Origin: JAJTFW01 sp903922455
GTDB taxonomy: Bacteria; Bacteroidota; Bacteroidia; AKYH767-A; OLB10
Assembly: GCA_943329665.2 (NCBI GenBank)
Contig: CALQEU020000011.1
Location: forward strand, 1-64,000
Length of the DNA stretch: 64,000 bases
Direction: 5' to 3'
The notes below the pieces were generated by a model, which saw only the letters and a program-made list of their open reading frames with translations, was not told the DNA's origin and did not search any database. This document shows, one piece after another, positions 51,283-60,926 of this stretch (the stretch's first letter is position 1; each line of letters begins with the position of its first letter). The translations under genes were made by a program, and so were the position numbers.

Positions 51283-52860
51283 ATGCTACAAAGAATAGAG
51301 CTGGTGTTGCTGCCCGAAGAGGCGTCCCACGAGCAAGAGTTCAAAAATAAAATAGCAAAACATCTACGTATCTCAGAAAATAAGATTCGTGATTTTCGAT
51401 TAGCAAAACGATCCATTGATGCTCGATCGAAGCAAGTAAAGTTCAGGTTGTTTTTTGATGTCGCTATTCAAGAAGATTTACTTCCTGTAGAAAAAGAAGT
51501 TCGCGCTTTACAAGATGTACGCACAAAAACACCGGTGCTAATTATTGGAGCAGGTCCTGCAGGACTTTTTGCTGCCATTCAACTCATTGAACTTGGTTAT
51601 AAGCCCATCCTCATTGAACGCGGCAAAGATGTGCGACAACGCAGAAGAGATTTAGCGCTGATTAGTAAACAAGGAGAAGTAAATCCAAATTCAAATTATT
51701 GTTTTGGCGAGGGAGGTGCAGGAACTTACTCCGATGGAAAATTATATACACGTTCTGATAAAAGAGGAAATGTAAAACGTGCCTTGGCCACCTTTGTTCA
51801 GTTTGGGGCAACGAATGACATCACCGTTGATGCACACCCACACATTGGCACCAATAAACTCCCAGGCATTGTTACAGCGATGCGTGAAGCCATTGAAGCA
51901 TGTGGTGGCGAAGTGCACTTTAATACATTGTTGACGTCCATTAAAATTACCGATCAACAAGTTCTAGGAATAATGGTGACACCGTCGGAAGGCGGAATGG
52001 AATATTCGATTGATGGTAAATCAATAATATTAGCTACGGGTCATTCAGCGCGTGATGTATTTAAACTTTTGCATCGTCAAAATATATTAATTGAAGCAAA
52101 AGATTTTGCACTCGGCGTTCGCATCGAACATCCACAAGAACTTATTGATCAAGTGCAGTACCATTGCGATTCGCGTTCGGAGTACCTCCCTCCTGCTTCC
52201 TACAGTTTCAGTGGACAATTTGAAGACAAAGGCGTGTATAGTTTTTGCATGTGTCCGGGAGGAATTATTGCTCCTGCATCCACGGCTCCTGGCGAAGTGG
52301 TAGTGAATGGTTGGTCGCCATCCAAAAGAAATAATCCATTTGCGAATTCGGGAATGGTGGTGAGTGTAGAGCAGGAAGACATGAAAGCATTTGCATCACA
52401 CGGCCCGTTAGCAGCGATGGAATTTCAGTCGGCGGTGGAGAGAGCTTGCTTTGATGCAGGAGGAGGAAGATTAGTGGCACCTGCGCAGCGCATGGTTGAT
52501 TTTTGTGAAGGGAAATTTTCACGAACCATTAATTCAACTTCGTATCTACCTGGTGTTAGTTCCTGTGATTTGAAAGATGTATTGCCTACTTCTATTCTAA
52601 AACCCTTACAAAAAGGACTGATGGAATTCGGGAAAAAGATGAAAGGATACTATTCGAATGAAGCCATGTTAGTAGCAACAGAGTCGAGAACTTCATCTCC
52701 CGTTAGAATTCCCAGAGACAAAGAATCCTGCATGCATCCTCAAATTAAGGGACTTTTTCCTTGTGCAGAGGGTGCGGGATATGCAGGAGGAATTATTTCG
52801 GCTGCCATGGATGGTGAGAGATGTGCGGAGGCGAGTGTGCGGTATTTGGAGTCGATTTGA
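51283..52860 (+). CDS. FAD-dependent dehydrogenase (COG2509 type)
   Basis: The 525-residue protein has a small N-terminal domain (1-80), then the FAD-binding VLIIGAGPAGLFAAIQL (about 85-101), ERGKDVRQRRRD, and the family motif NYCFGEGGAGTYSDGKLYTR. AEGAGYAGGIISAAMDG near the end closes the flavin site. The family is widely conserved, but its substrate is not established. It follows porT by 31 bp and may be in the same transcript. Confidence 0.9.
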   Translation: MLQRIELVLLPEEASHEQEFKNKIAKHLRISENKIRDFRLAKRSIDARSKQVKFRLFFDVAIQEDLLPVEKEVRALQDVRTKTPVLIIGAGPAGLFAAIQLIELGYKPILIERGKDVRQRRRDLALISKQGEVNPNSNYCFGEGGAGTYSDGKLYTRSDKRGNVKRALATFVQFGATNDITVDAHPHIGTNKLPGIVTAMREAIEACGGEVHFNTLLTSIKITDQQVLGIMVTPSEGGMEYSIDGKSIILATGHSARDVFKLLHRQNILIEAKDFALGVRIEHPQELIDQVQYHCDSRSEYLPPASYSFSGQFEDKGVYSFCMCPGGIIAPASTAPGEVVVNGWSPSKRNNPFANSGMVVSVEQEDMKAFASHGPLAAMEFQSAVERACFDAGGGRLVAPAQRMVDFCEGKFSRTINSTSYLPGVSSCDLKDVLPTSILKPLQKGLMEFGKKMKGYYSNEAMLVATESRTSSPVRIPRDKESCMHPQIKGLFPCAEGAGYAGGIISAAMDGERCAEASVRYLESI

Positions 52861-52886
52861 CTATCTGGTGAGGCCATCTCCATTCA

Positions 52887-54107
52887 TCAAACAACCTCCA
52901 CTCCCATCTTTCCTAACTCAACAAAATAATTCGGAAAAGATTTTGAGACTGGACTGATGTCATCCAATACAACCGGTGTTCCTGACAAACCCAATAAACT
53001 TAACGCCATTACCATTCGGTGATCGTCGTAAGTATTAAAAATTGTTTTATCTAAAAATTCTTTGCGAATTCCTTTTCTTACTTCGAGTGAGTGATGGGTG
53101 ATGGCAATTTCAGCTCCTGCCTTTTCGAGTTCGGTTTTTAGAGCAAGAAGTCGATTGGTTTCTTTGCCTATTAAAGTGGAGAGTCCGGTGAGTAACAATC
53201 TACGATTACTAACGGCTGCCATTACCGCAAATGCTTGAGCAAGGTCTGGTGTATTGGTAAAATCGTATTCAAGATCGCGAGTAGGAATTCTCTTGCCTTC
53301 TACTACCAATCCATCTTCCACTACTTTACATTCCACACCCCACTGTTGCATCCAATCTAACAATTTTTCATCACCTTGGAATGAATTTGATTTTAAATTT
53401 TTTAAATGAATGGATTGATTGGTTTTCAGAGCTGCCATCACAAAGAAAAAAACAGCTGCCGACCAATCTGCAGGAATTGTAAAATCAGTAACTTGATACG
53501 TTCCTTTAGAAACTTGCAAGCTAAATTCATTCTGAATTACATCTACACCGTATTGTTTCATTAACTGAATCGTCATTTGCACATACGAAAAAGAAACGGG
53601 TTGATCTATCCAGGAAATAATTAATCCAGCAGGAAGGTACGGAGCGACCAACAATAACGCAGAAATAAACTGACTGCTAATCGAAGAAGAAATTTCAATT
53701 TCATTTCCAGTCAGTGAACATGGATTTAATTTCAAAGGCGGAAATCCTTCTTTCTCTAAGTACTCAATCTTAGCACCTAAACTATTCAATGCATCGACTA
53801 AAGGTTTTATGGGTCGCTCAATTAAACGAGGAGAACCCGTCAATAGCGTTTCTTGTCCTTGCAAGCAACGTAATGCTAATAAAAAACGAAACGTTGTACC
53901 GCCTGCCTTGCAATCCTCAACTTCATATTTATTTTCAAGCAATCTTTTCAGTACTTGCGTATCATCGGCCTCCGACCAATTCATCTCGCCGAATCCAAAC
54001 TTTCCCAATTCATGAATAAGCAATAAACGATTACTTACACTTTTAGAAGAAGGTAATTCTATTTTCGATTCAGCAAAACTTGCAGGAAATACAATTTTAG
54101 TTTCCAT
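52887..54107 (-). CDS. aroA: 3-phosphoshikimate 1-carboxyvinyltransferase (EPSP synthase)
   Basis: The 406-residue protein has LPSSKSVSNRLLLIHEL at the N-terminus, AGGTTFRFLLAL (the GTAxRF-like PEP loop, with Thr-Thr-Phe), GSPRLIERPI in place of the usual GxxRMxxRP, and the C-terminal YDDHRMVMAL. It joins shikimate-3-phosphate and PEP in the shikimate pathway. The divergent loops are common in Bacteroidota AroA. It starts 7 nt after the aroB stop codon. Confidence 0.94.
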   Translation of the reverse strand: METKIVFPASFAESKIELPSSKSVSNRLLLIHELGKFGFGEMNWSEADDTQVLKRLLENKYEVEDCKAGGTTFRFLLALRCLQGQETLLTGSPRLIERPIKPLVDALNSLGAKIEYLEKEGFPPLKLNPCSLTGNEIEISSSISSQFISALLLVAPYLPAGLIISWIDQPVSFSYVQMTIQLMKQYGVDVIQNEFSLQVSKGTYQVTDFTIPADWSAAVFFFVMAALKTNQSIHLKNLKSNSFQGDEKLLDWMQQWGVECKVVEDGLVVEGKRIPTRDLEYDFTNTPDLAQAFAVMAAVSNRRLLLTGLSTLIGKETNRLLALKTELEKAGAEIAITHHSLEVRKGIRKEFLDKTIFNTYDDHRMVMALSLLGLSGTPVVLDDISPVSKSFPNYFVELGKMGVEVV

Positions 54108-54114
54108 TTTTGTA

Positions 54115-55185
54115 TTACCTAAAACTTTGCAAAGTGGTTCGAATTAATTCTTGAGGAACTTCCACATTCCAGGAACAGTGGCCAATAGCGGTAATCAAAC
54201 TCATTCGAATAATACCGTTTGCATTTTTCTTATCGTATTGCATCCATTCTAGTAAATCATCAATAGAATAAGAATCGATATTCACTTTAGTCAAATGCTT
54301 TTCCAATACTTCTCGACATATTTTATTAATGGATGCATCCAATCCACCTAAACGAAACATCAATTCATTCTCGATAATCATTCCCATGGCAATTGCTTCG
54401 CCATGAGATAGTGGAGTTTTGTCAATTTTTAAACTTTCACTTTCGATTGCGTGTCCGACAGTGTGACCAAAATTCAAAACTTTTCTAAATCCATCTTCAA
54501 AAGGATCATCTTCCACCACTTTCAATTTCACGGCTTGAATTGAATACATCCTTGAAGTAAAATTATCTCTTGTACATCCATCTACAGAAAGCGTATCGAA
54601 CAAACTTGCATCACCGATCAGTGCATGCTTAAAAACTTCGGCGCAACCATTCTTCCATTCTGCATCCGGCAATGTATTTAAGAAAACAGGATCACAAACG
54701 GTAGCTATTGGAAATGCAAAAGAGCCAATACGATTTTTATGATGATTCAAATCAATTCCATTCTTCCCTCCTAAACCTGCATCCACCATTCCCATTAAAG
54801 AAGTTGGAATATTCACAAAAGAAATTCCGCGCAAATACGTAGCCGCTACGAATCCACCTACATCACATACAACTCCGCCACCCAAATTGATAAGCAAATC
54901 ATTTCTGCCCATCTTCATCTCTGTCATTTTTTGCCAGATGGATTCACATACTGAAAGTGATTTTGATGATTCACCTGATTCCATCTTAAAAAAATCAAAA
55001 GCAATAGTTGTAGGCATGTGCTTTTTAAGTATTGGCAAGCAATGCTTATAAGTACTATCATCGCATAACACCAAAATTTTAGAATAATCATTTGGTGCAT
55101 CTAGCAACTCTTGCCAACCAGACAACGCCTTCTCTCCCGAAAAAACAGGATGGCCTTGTTGCATAAAACTAAACTCATTACTCAT
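54115..55185 (-). CDS. aroB: 3-dehydroquinate synthase
   Basis: The 356-residue protein has the NAD-binding segment LLINLGGGVVCDVGGFVAATYLRG, the loop IPTSLMGMVDAGLGGKNGID, the metal ligand Glu in GCAEVFKHALI, and His ligands in LNFGHTVGHAIE and LSHGEAIAMGM. It makes 3-dehydroquinate, the first ring of the shikimate pathway. aroB-aroA form a two-gene operon. A TAAATTTG at 55287-55280 is about 95 nt upstream and could be its -7 element. Confidence 0.96.
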   Translation of the reverse strand: MSNEFSFMQQGHPVFSGEKALSGWQELLDAPNDYSKILVLCDDSTYKHCLPILKKHMPTTIAFDFFKMESGESSKSLSVCESIWQKMTEMKMGRNDLLINLGGGVVCDVGGFVAATYLRGISFVNIPTSLMGMVDAGLGGKNGIDLNHHKNRIGSFAFPIATVCDPVFLNTLPDAEWKNGCAEVFKHALIGDASLFDTLSVDGCTRDNFTSRMYSIQAVKLKVVEDDPFEDGFRKVLNFGHTVGHAIESESLKIDKTPLSHGEAIAMGMIIENELMFRLGGLDASINKICREVLEKHLTKVNIDSYSIDDLLEWMQYDKKNANGIIRMSLITAIGHCSWNVEVPQELIRTTLQSFR

Positions 55186-55367
55186 ACTTTCAACGATCTA
55201 TTTTGCTTGGATAACGATTCCAAACTCATCCAAAGAAAAGTGGAATTTTAAGAACTGTAGTAGGCCGAATATTCCGATGCAAATTTAGGCATTGAAATCC
55301 AACATTATAGAATTCAAATAATTTTATTTTTTAATACCTATCATCTTTTTCAAATTGGGCTTCTTAG

Positions 55368-55375
55368 TATCTTTG
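55368..55375 (+). promoter_or_regulatory. -7-like element TATCTTTG of the proline dehydrogenase gene
   Basis: It is a full match to TAnnTTTG, ending 3 nt before the GTG at 55379. The in-frame TTG at 55355 would lie upstream of the transcript start. Confidence 0.45.
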
Positions 55376-55378
55376 AGC

Positions 55379-56572
55379 GTGATTAAGGACCGACCCAGCA
55401 AGATAAACTTCGACAACTTAGAGCATTCCTTTGCGTTCCGCAGCGACTATGAAATAAAGCGAGCTTATTGGTTATTCAAGGCCATCAGTTATCCATCCGT
55501 TGTTAAAGTTGGAAGTTGGGCGACAGAGAATGCATTAAAATTTCATTTACCGATTAAAGGAATCATTCGAAAAACCATCTTCAAACATTTTTGTGGTGGC
55601 GAAGACATCATCGACTGTTCAAAAACCATTGCGCGATTAGGTGAATTAGGAGTTGGCTCCATCTTAGACTATTCGGTTGAGGGAAAGGAAGACGAGGTAG
55701 AATTCGACCATAGTTGCGCTGAAATTGTGGCAACAGTACAGCGGGCAGAACACGATAAAAACATTCCGTTTAGTGTTTTCAAAGTAACTGGTCTTGCGCG
55801 ATTCTCCTTATTAGAAAAAGTAAGTTTAGGAGAGTCACTTAGCTCAGAGGAAGCCGCAGAATTTTCTAGAGTAAGAGATCGTGTTCGGAAAATTTGTGAA
55901 GAGGGACATAAGCTCCATGTATCTGTTTTCATTGACGCTGAAGAATCATGGATTCAGCCAGCCATTGATGGATTAGCTGAGGGGATGATGGAAAAATTCA
56001 ATACCACTGAATTTATTGTTTACAATACACTCCAACTTTACCGCCACGACCGATTGCCCTTTTTAAAAGATGCCTATCAACGAGCTCGTGCTGGAAATTA
56101 TTTATTAGGATTGAAATTGGTACGCGGGGCTTACATGGAAAAAGAGCGAGAACGAGCCAATAAACTTCATTATCCTTCACCCATTCAATCACAAAAATCG
56201 GATTGCGATAGAGACTACGACGAAGCACTCCGTTTTTGTTTGGAGCACATTCAGCATATTGCCATTTGTGCAGGTACACATAATGAACAAAGCAGTTTGT
56301 TATTGACAGAGCTCATGAATAAATATTCAATTGCTCCAAATGATCATCGTATTTATTTTTCACAATTATTAGGAATGAGTGATCATATTAGTTTCAATTT
56401 AGCGCATGCAGGTTATAATGTTGCTAAATATGTTCCTTATGGACCAGTGGCTGATGTTCTCCCTTACTTAACGAGAAGAGCACAAGAAAACACCTCGATT
56501 GCGGGTCAAACAAGTAGGGAACTTTCATTGTTGACGGCAGAGCAAAATCGACGAAAAAAGCTTAGTAAATAA
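55379..56572 (+). CDS. Proline dehydrogenase
   Basis: The GTG at 55379 is chosen because a TATCTTTG element overlaps the longer frame, and the product then begins MIKDRPSKINFDN as homologues do. The 397-residue protein has the FAD-barrel features: SIFIDAEESW-like DAEESWIQPAIDGL, KLVRGAYMEKERERA, and CAGTHNEQSS. It oxidises proline to pyrroline-5-carboxylate and passes electrons to the quinone pool. It is the single-domain form, without the P5C dehydrogenase part of PutA. Confidence 0.93.
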   Translation: MIKDRPSKINFDNLEHSFAFRSDYEIKRAYWLFKAISYPSVVKVGSWATENALKFHLPIKGIIRKTIFKHFCGGEDIIDCSKTIARLGELGVGSILDYSVEGKEDEVEFDHSCAEIVATVQRAEHDKNIPFSVFKVTGLARFSLLEKVSLGESLSSEEAAEFSRVRDRVRKICEEGHKLHVSVFIDAEESWIQPAIDGLAEGMMEKFNTTEFIVYNTLQLYRHDRLPFLKDAYQRARAGNYLLGLKLVRGAYMEKERERANKLHYPSPIQSQKSDCDRDYDEALRFCLEHIQHIAICAGTHNEQSSLLLTELMNKYSIAPNDHRIYFSQLLGMSDHISFNLAHAGYNVAKYVPYGPVADVLPYLTRRAQENTSIAGQTSRELSLLTAEQNRRKKLSK

Positions 56573-57182
56573 GGCTGCGCTAAAGTTTCTCGCCAAGGCG
56601 CAGAGGCGCTAAGGCTGCGCTACGCAATCCCGATAGTTATCGGGATGTAAAATGATCACTAATATTTTGCACGAAGAATCACGGAGTGCTATTAGAAACT
56701 TTTAAATCATAGCTTATAATGCCTTTTAAGGGAATTTTAATTTCTTATTTCGAAAAATAATTCAATTTTTAACCACAGAGGCACGGAGAAGGCACGGAGA
56801 AACACGGAGAGATTTTTTTTAACTTTTAAAATTGTAGTTATTACTAATATTCTTGCCTCTCCTCCTAGCCTCCTCTCCAGGGGCGAGGAGGGACTTGCTA
56901 ATTGGTTAAATATAGATTCTAGATTTATTGATAGAACAACATTAGTAATAAAGGGGCCAATAGCTTGGAGATAATACCGACACGACCTAAAAATCGTAAT
57001 ATAGATTAAACCAACCGACAAATTCACAAACTCCTCAATACATCAATGTAGGTCTGTATAAAACAATGCATTTATTGGGTTAGATTCATGTTGCAACGTG
57101 TTTTACTTGTATAACTCAAGAGAATCTTAATTGTGTCCAAGATTATAAAAAATATGAATATTATCAGAGAATGATAATTGTT
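56573..57182. repeat. Repeat-rich intergenic region
   Basis: It contains CGCCAAGGCGCAGAGGCGC-type sequence (56591-56612), the palindrome TCCCGATAGTTATCGGGA (56628-56645), an 11-bp tandem GAGAAGGCACG-type array (56777-56810) and a CCTCCTC/GAGGAGG hairpin (about 56870-56891). The frame on the minus strand across it is made of repeat sequence. Nothing else was seen before the promoter element at 57183. Confidence 0.8.
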
Positions 57183-57190
57183 TATATTTG
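57183..57190 (+). promoter_or_regulatory. -7-like element TATATTTG
   Basis: It is a full match to TAnnTTTG, 41 nt before the ATG at 57232. There is no clear -33 TTG. Confidence 0.45.
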
Positions 57191-57231
57191 AAGGAAATTA
57201 TACAGACACTAAACCAAACCAAAACAATTAT

Positions 57232-60200
57232 ATGAAAAAGTATTTATTTAGAATTACTCTGTTGGCCTTGATGGTCATGTCGTCATCTCTTTTTGCTCAG
57301 AATTGGGTGGAAATGATGAAGAATCCAGAGGTTAACTTCTACGATGTTCAAAAAGCATTTAACAAGTATTATGTGAAAAAAGAACGTCAGGTTGAGCGCA
57401 TGAAAAAGCGCCAATCTAAAAAGGCTAACGAAGGAGTTCATCAAGAAGAGATTGAAGTTCCTGGCTTTGCTCAATATAAGCGCTGGGAGTGGTTTATGCT
57501 TCCTCGTATTGGAGCAAAAGGAGAGCGTTTTGACCCTTCTTTGTCATTTCGTGAAAACCAAAAGTACCAAGCTCAAATGGGAACTGCTAACGCAGGAAAC
57601 TGGACTTTGATTGGACCTACGGCTACTATTCCGATTGGAGGGGGAGCAGGAAGGTTGAATTTTGTACGAATTCATCCAAATGATCCAAACATTCTTTTTG
57701 TTGGATCACCTGCAGGAGGATTATGGAAATCTATTGATGGAGGCACAACTTGGGCAACCAATACAGATCGTATTAGTCAAGTAATTGGTTGCACTGATTT
57801 AGCGATTGATCCTACTAATCCAGACATTATGTACTTAGCTACTGGAGATGGTGATGGTGGCGATACTTATACCATCGGAATTTTAAAGACAACGGATGGT
57901 GGTACAACATGGAACACAACTGGATTGTCTTATTTCATGGCCAATACTCGTCAGATAAGCAGAATTTTATTAGACCCAACAAATTCGAACACATTATTGG
58001 TTGCCTCTTCTGCAGGAATTTTCAGAAGTACGGATGGTGCTGCAACATTTACCAATACACAGACTGGTTCATTTAAAGACATGGAATTTAAACCAGGCGA
58101 TCCCAACACGGTCTATACTTGCGGATCGGAAGTTTATCGCTCTACAAATAATGGATTAAATTGGACCAAAATTACAAGTGGACTTCCAGCAAGTGCGAAC
58201 GTAAGTAGACTATCGCTCGCTGTTACTCCCAACGACAATAACTACGTTTATATATTAGCTGCTAAAGCGGCACCGGATTATGGATTTGAAGGAATATACA
58301 GATCAACAAACGGTGGTACATCGTATACAAAAGTAACCACATCTTCCCCAGCCAATGTTTTAGGATGGAATTCAAACGGTGGAGATACAGGAGGTCAAGG
58401 ATGGTATGATTTGACCATTGCGGTTTCACCTACTAACAAAGATGAAATCACAACAGGCGGTGTTAACGTTTGGCGTTCTACCAATGGAGGAAGCAGTTTC
58501 ACATTAAATGGTCATTGGACAGGTTCAGGTGCACCTTATACGCATGCCGATAACCATGATCTCGTTTATGCAAATGGCACAACGACTTATCTTGCAAATG
58601 ATGGCGGATTATTTAGAACGACCAACAACGGAGCAACTTGGACCGACTTAAGCAATGGATTACAAATTGCACAGATGTATGGTTTTGGACAATCTACTAC
58701 CAATGCTAACTTAATAATTCAAGGATGGCAAGACAATGGCACCAACCGATATCTCAACGGCACTTGGCAAGAAGTAATGGGTGGTGATGGAATGCTAGCT
58801 TTCATTGATTGGAACAACGATCAAAACATGTGGGGATCACAATACGAAGGATCCTTAAACAGATCAACCAATGGTGGTGCAAGTTGGAGTGGTGCTACAT
58901 CGGGAATCAATGAAGTGGGTGCATGGGTAACACCATGGAGTCAAGATCCAGTTACGCCGGGAACTATTTATGCTGGATTTATCAATATGTGGAAGAGTAC
59001 TAATGGAGGTGCTTCGTGGACAAAAATCAGTACTTTAGGTGGCACGACGACAATGACAACTTTTTCAGTTTCTCCTGCAAACAATCAAGTTATTTGGGCT
59101 GCTAAACCGGGTTCATTCTATTTAACAACGAATGGAGGGACTAACTGGACAACGATTTCTAATGTACCGTCAGGAACTATTACATCCATAGCATGCAGCA
59201 ATACTGATGCAAACAAAGCATGGATAACTTACTCTGGATTCAACAACAACAATAAAGTTTTTCAAACCAATGACCAAGGTGCGACGTGGATTAATCTTTC
59301 CGGATCGATTCCAAACATTCCAATCAATTGCATTGTTTACGAAAACAATTCCAACGATGCGATTTATATTGGTACTGATGTAGGCGCCTTTTATAAAAAC
59401 GCTACATTAAATGTATGGCAACCCTTCAACAATGGACTACCGAATGTGATTGTTTCTGAATTGCATATTTATTATGCTACAGGTATGATTCGCGCTTCTA
59501 CTTATGGAAGAGGAATGTGGGAGTCGGGTTTATATGTACCGGGATCGTACGCTCCACTTAGTGCCTTTGGTGCATCTGCAAATATTACTTGTCCGGGTGC
59601 AGCAATACAATTCAGTGATTTTTCAGCAGGACAACCTACGAGTTGGGATTGGAGTTTCCCTGGAGGAAATCCAAGTACATCAACACAACAAAATCCGGTG
59701 GTGAATTACAATGTTGCGGGAATATATCCAGTAACATTAATTACAACCAATGCAAATGGAACCGACACGAAGCAAGTTAATAATTACATCAACATAGCAT
59801 CGAGTACACAACCTGACCCGAGCACTATTGGTGATCTGCGTTGTGGTGCAGGACAAGTAAATCTTTCTGCAAGTGGATCCGGAACGGGAACGTTACGTTG
59901 GTGGGATGCTGCAGGCGGAGGAAACTTAGTTGCGACTGGTACGAACTATTCACCTAACATTACTGGAACAACCACTTATTATGTGGATGAAGAATTACCA
60001 CTTGGTGTAGTTGATTACACAGGAGAATCTGTAAACAATATTGGTGCGGGTGCTATGTTTACCGCTAACGATATTCGTGGACTTTACTTTGATGTATTAA
60101 CCCCTGTTATATTACAATCCGTTGAAGTTTATTCCGGTTCAGCTGGTAATAGAACTATAGAAATCATCGATGCGCAGGGTAATACCTATGCAGACACCAC

Positions 60201-60753
60201 TATTTTTATTCCTGCAAGTCCGACCAATACAACTACTGTGAATGTGAATTTCACACTCTATCCTGGAAATGATTATTTCATTAAGTGCAGAGGCTTAGTT
60301 GATCTTTACAGAAACTCTGCGGGTGCTGTTTATCCATATCTAAGTTCAGCGGTTAATATTACAGGAAGTAATGCAGGGTCTCCGGGCTATTATTATTTCT
60401 TCTACTTCTGGACATTCCAGGAGATTGCATGTAACACAGGAAGAACAGCGTGTGTGGCTTTAGATACTTGTGCAGTAATTGGAATTGAAGATGTATTTAG
60501 CAATAACACATTAGACATCTTCCCGAATCCAAATGATGGAAAATTCAATTTAACTTTCGACGCTAAAGTTCAAGCGGATTATATGGTTACGATCACAAAT
60601 ACATTAGGTAAAAAAGTATTTGAATATCCATTAACCTCATTTGCTGGTGAGCACAAAAGAGCTATCGATTTGAGTCATTTGAGCAAAGGATTATACTTAA
60701 TCAATATTTCTTCGGGAGATAAACAGATCACTCGAAAGATCAATTTACAGTAA
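57232..60753 (+). CDS. Large secreted BNR/VPS10-like propeller protein with PKD domain and T9SS tail
   Basis: The ATG at 57232 opens a signal peptide (MKKYLFRITLLALMVMSSSL, cleavage near FAQN); a longer frame from 57178 is not credible. The protein has 1173 residues. Residues about 120-760 contain many Asp-box/BNR strands (STNGGASW, TTDGGTTW, STDGAATF). A PKD domain follows (about 775-865; CPGAAIQFSDFS, TSWDWSFPGG), then an Ig-like region (PSTIGDLRCGAGQVNLS, TTYYVDEE), a beta-sandwich, and a type A T9SS signal (DIFPNPNDGKFNL, LSKGLYLINI). It is a surface or secreted adhesin or hydrolase; catalysis is not evident. Confidence 0.92.
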   Translation: MKKYLFRITLLALMVMSSSLFAQNWVEMMKNPEVNFYDVQKAFNKYYVKKERQVERMKKRQSKKANEGVHQEEIEVPGFAQYKRWEWFMLPRIGAKGERFDPSLSFRENQKYQAQMGTANAGNWTLIGPTATIPIGGGAGRLNFVRIHPNDPNILFVGSPAGGLWKSIDGGTTWATNTDRISQVIGCTDLAIDPTNPDIMYLATGDGDGGDTYTIGILKTTDGGTTWNTTGLSYFMANTRQISRILLDPTNSNTLLVASSAGIFRSTDGAATFTNTQTGSFKDMEFKPGDPNTVYTCGSEVYRSTNNGLNWTKITSGLPASANVSRLSLAVTPNDNNYVYILAAKAAPDYGFEGIYRSTNGGTSYTKVTTSSPANVLGWNSNGGDTGGQGWYDLTIAVSPTNKDEITTGGVNVWRSTNGGSSFTLNGHWTGSGAPYTHADNHDLVYANGTTTYLANDGGLFRTTNNGATWTDLSNGLQIAQMYGFGQSTTNANLIIQGWQDNGTNRYLNGTWQEVMGGDGMLAFIDWNNDQNMWGSQYEGSLNRSTNGGASWSGATSGINEVGAWVTPWSQDPVTPGTIYAGFINMWKSTNGGASWTKISTLGGTTTMTTFSVSPANNQVIWAAKPGSFYLTTNGGTNWTTISNVPSGTITSIACSNTDANKAWITYSGFNNNNKVFQTNDQGATWINLSGSIPNIPINCIVYENNSNDAIYIGTDVGAFYKNATLNVWQPFNNGLPNVIVSELHIYYATGMIRASTYGRGMWESGLYVPGSYAPLSAFGASANITCPGAAIQFSDFSAGQPTSWDWSFPGGNPSTSTQQNPVVNYNVAGIYPVTLITTNANGTDTKQVNNYINIASSTQPDPSTIGDLRCGAGQVNLSASGSGTGTLRWWDAAGGGNLVATGTNYSPNITGTTTYYVDEELPLGVVDYTGESVNNIGAGAMFTANDIRGLYFDVLTPVILQSVEVYSGSAGNRTIEIIDAQGNTYADTTIFIPASPTNTTTVNVNFTLYPGNDYFIKCRGLVDLYRNSAGAVYPYLSSAVNITGSNAGSPGYYYFFYFWTFQEIACNTGRTACVALDTCAVIGIEDVFSNNTLDIFPNPNDGKFNLTFDAKVQADYMVTITNTLGKKVFEYPLTSFAGEHKRAIDLSHLSKGLYLINISSGDKQITRKINLQ

Positions 60754-60776
60754 ACAATATCATTTAATAAAAATTC

Positions 60777-60810
60777 AAAAGCCTCTGTCGAACGACGGAG
60801 GCTTTTTTTT
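60777..60810 (+). terminator. Rho-independent terminator
   Basis: AAAAGCCTCTGTCG and CGACGGAGGCTTTT pair with one T-G mismatch around a 2-nt loop, followed by a T8 run. It ends the BNR/PKD gene. Confidence 0.9.
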
Positions 60811-60873
60811 GCAACTACTAATTCCACTTTTGATTGTTATCGTTTTTTGAGAGGCTATGCTAAATTTTCTCGC

Positions 60874-60926
60874 AATCCCGCAGCGCCGTCGGCAAGCCAT
60901 TGGCGGCCGATCGATAGCTATCGGGA
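60874..60926. repeat. 53-bp dispersed repeat, second copy
   Basis: It is identical to 11929-11981 at 50 of 53 positions (differences T/A, G/C and T/G). It contains the CGATAGCTATCG palindrome core at 60912-60923. Confidence 0.93.

Noticed and set aside
56737..57027. 96-residue open frame on the minus strand
   Set aside because: Composed of the GGCACGGAGA-type tandem and a GAGGAGG hairpin; not protein-like.
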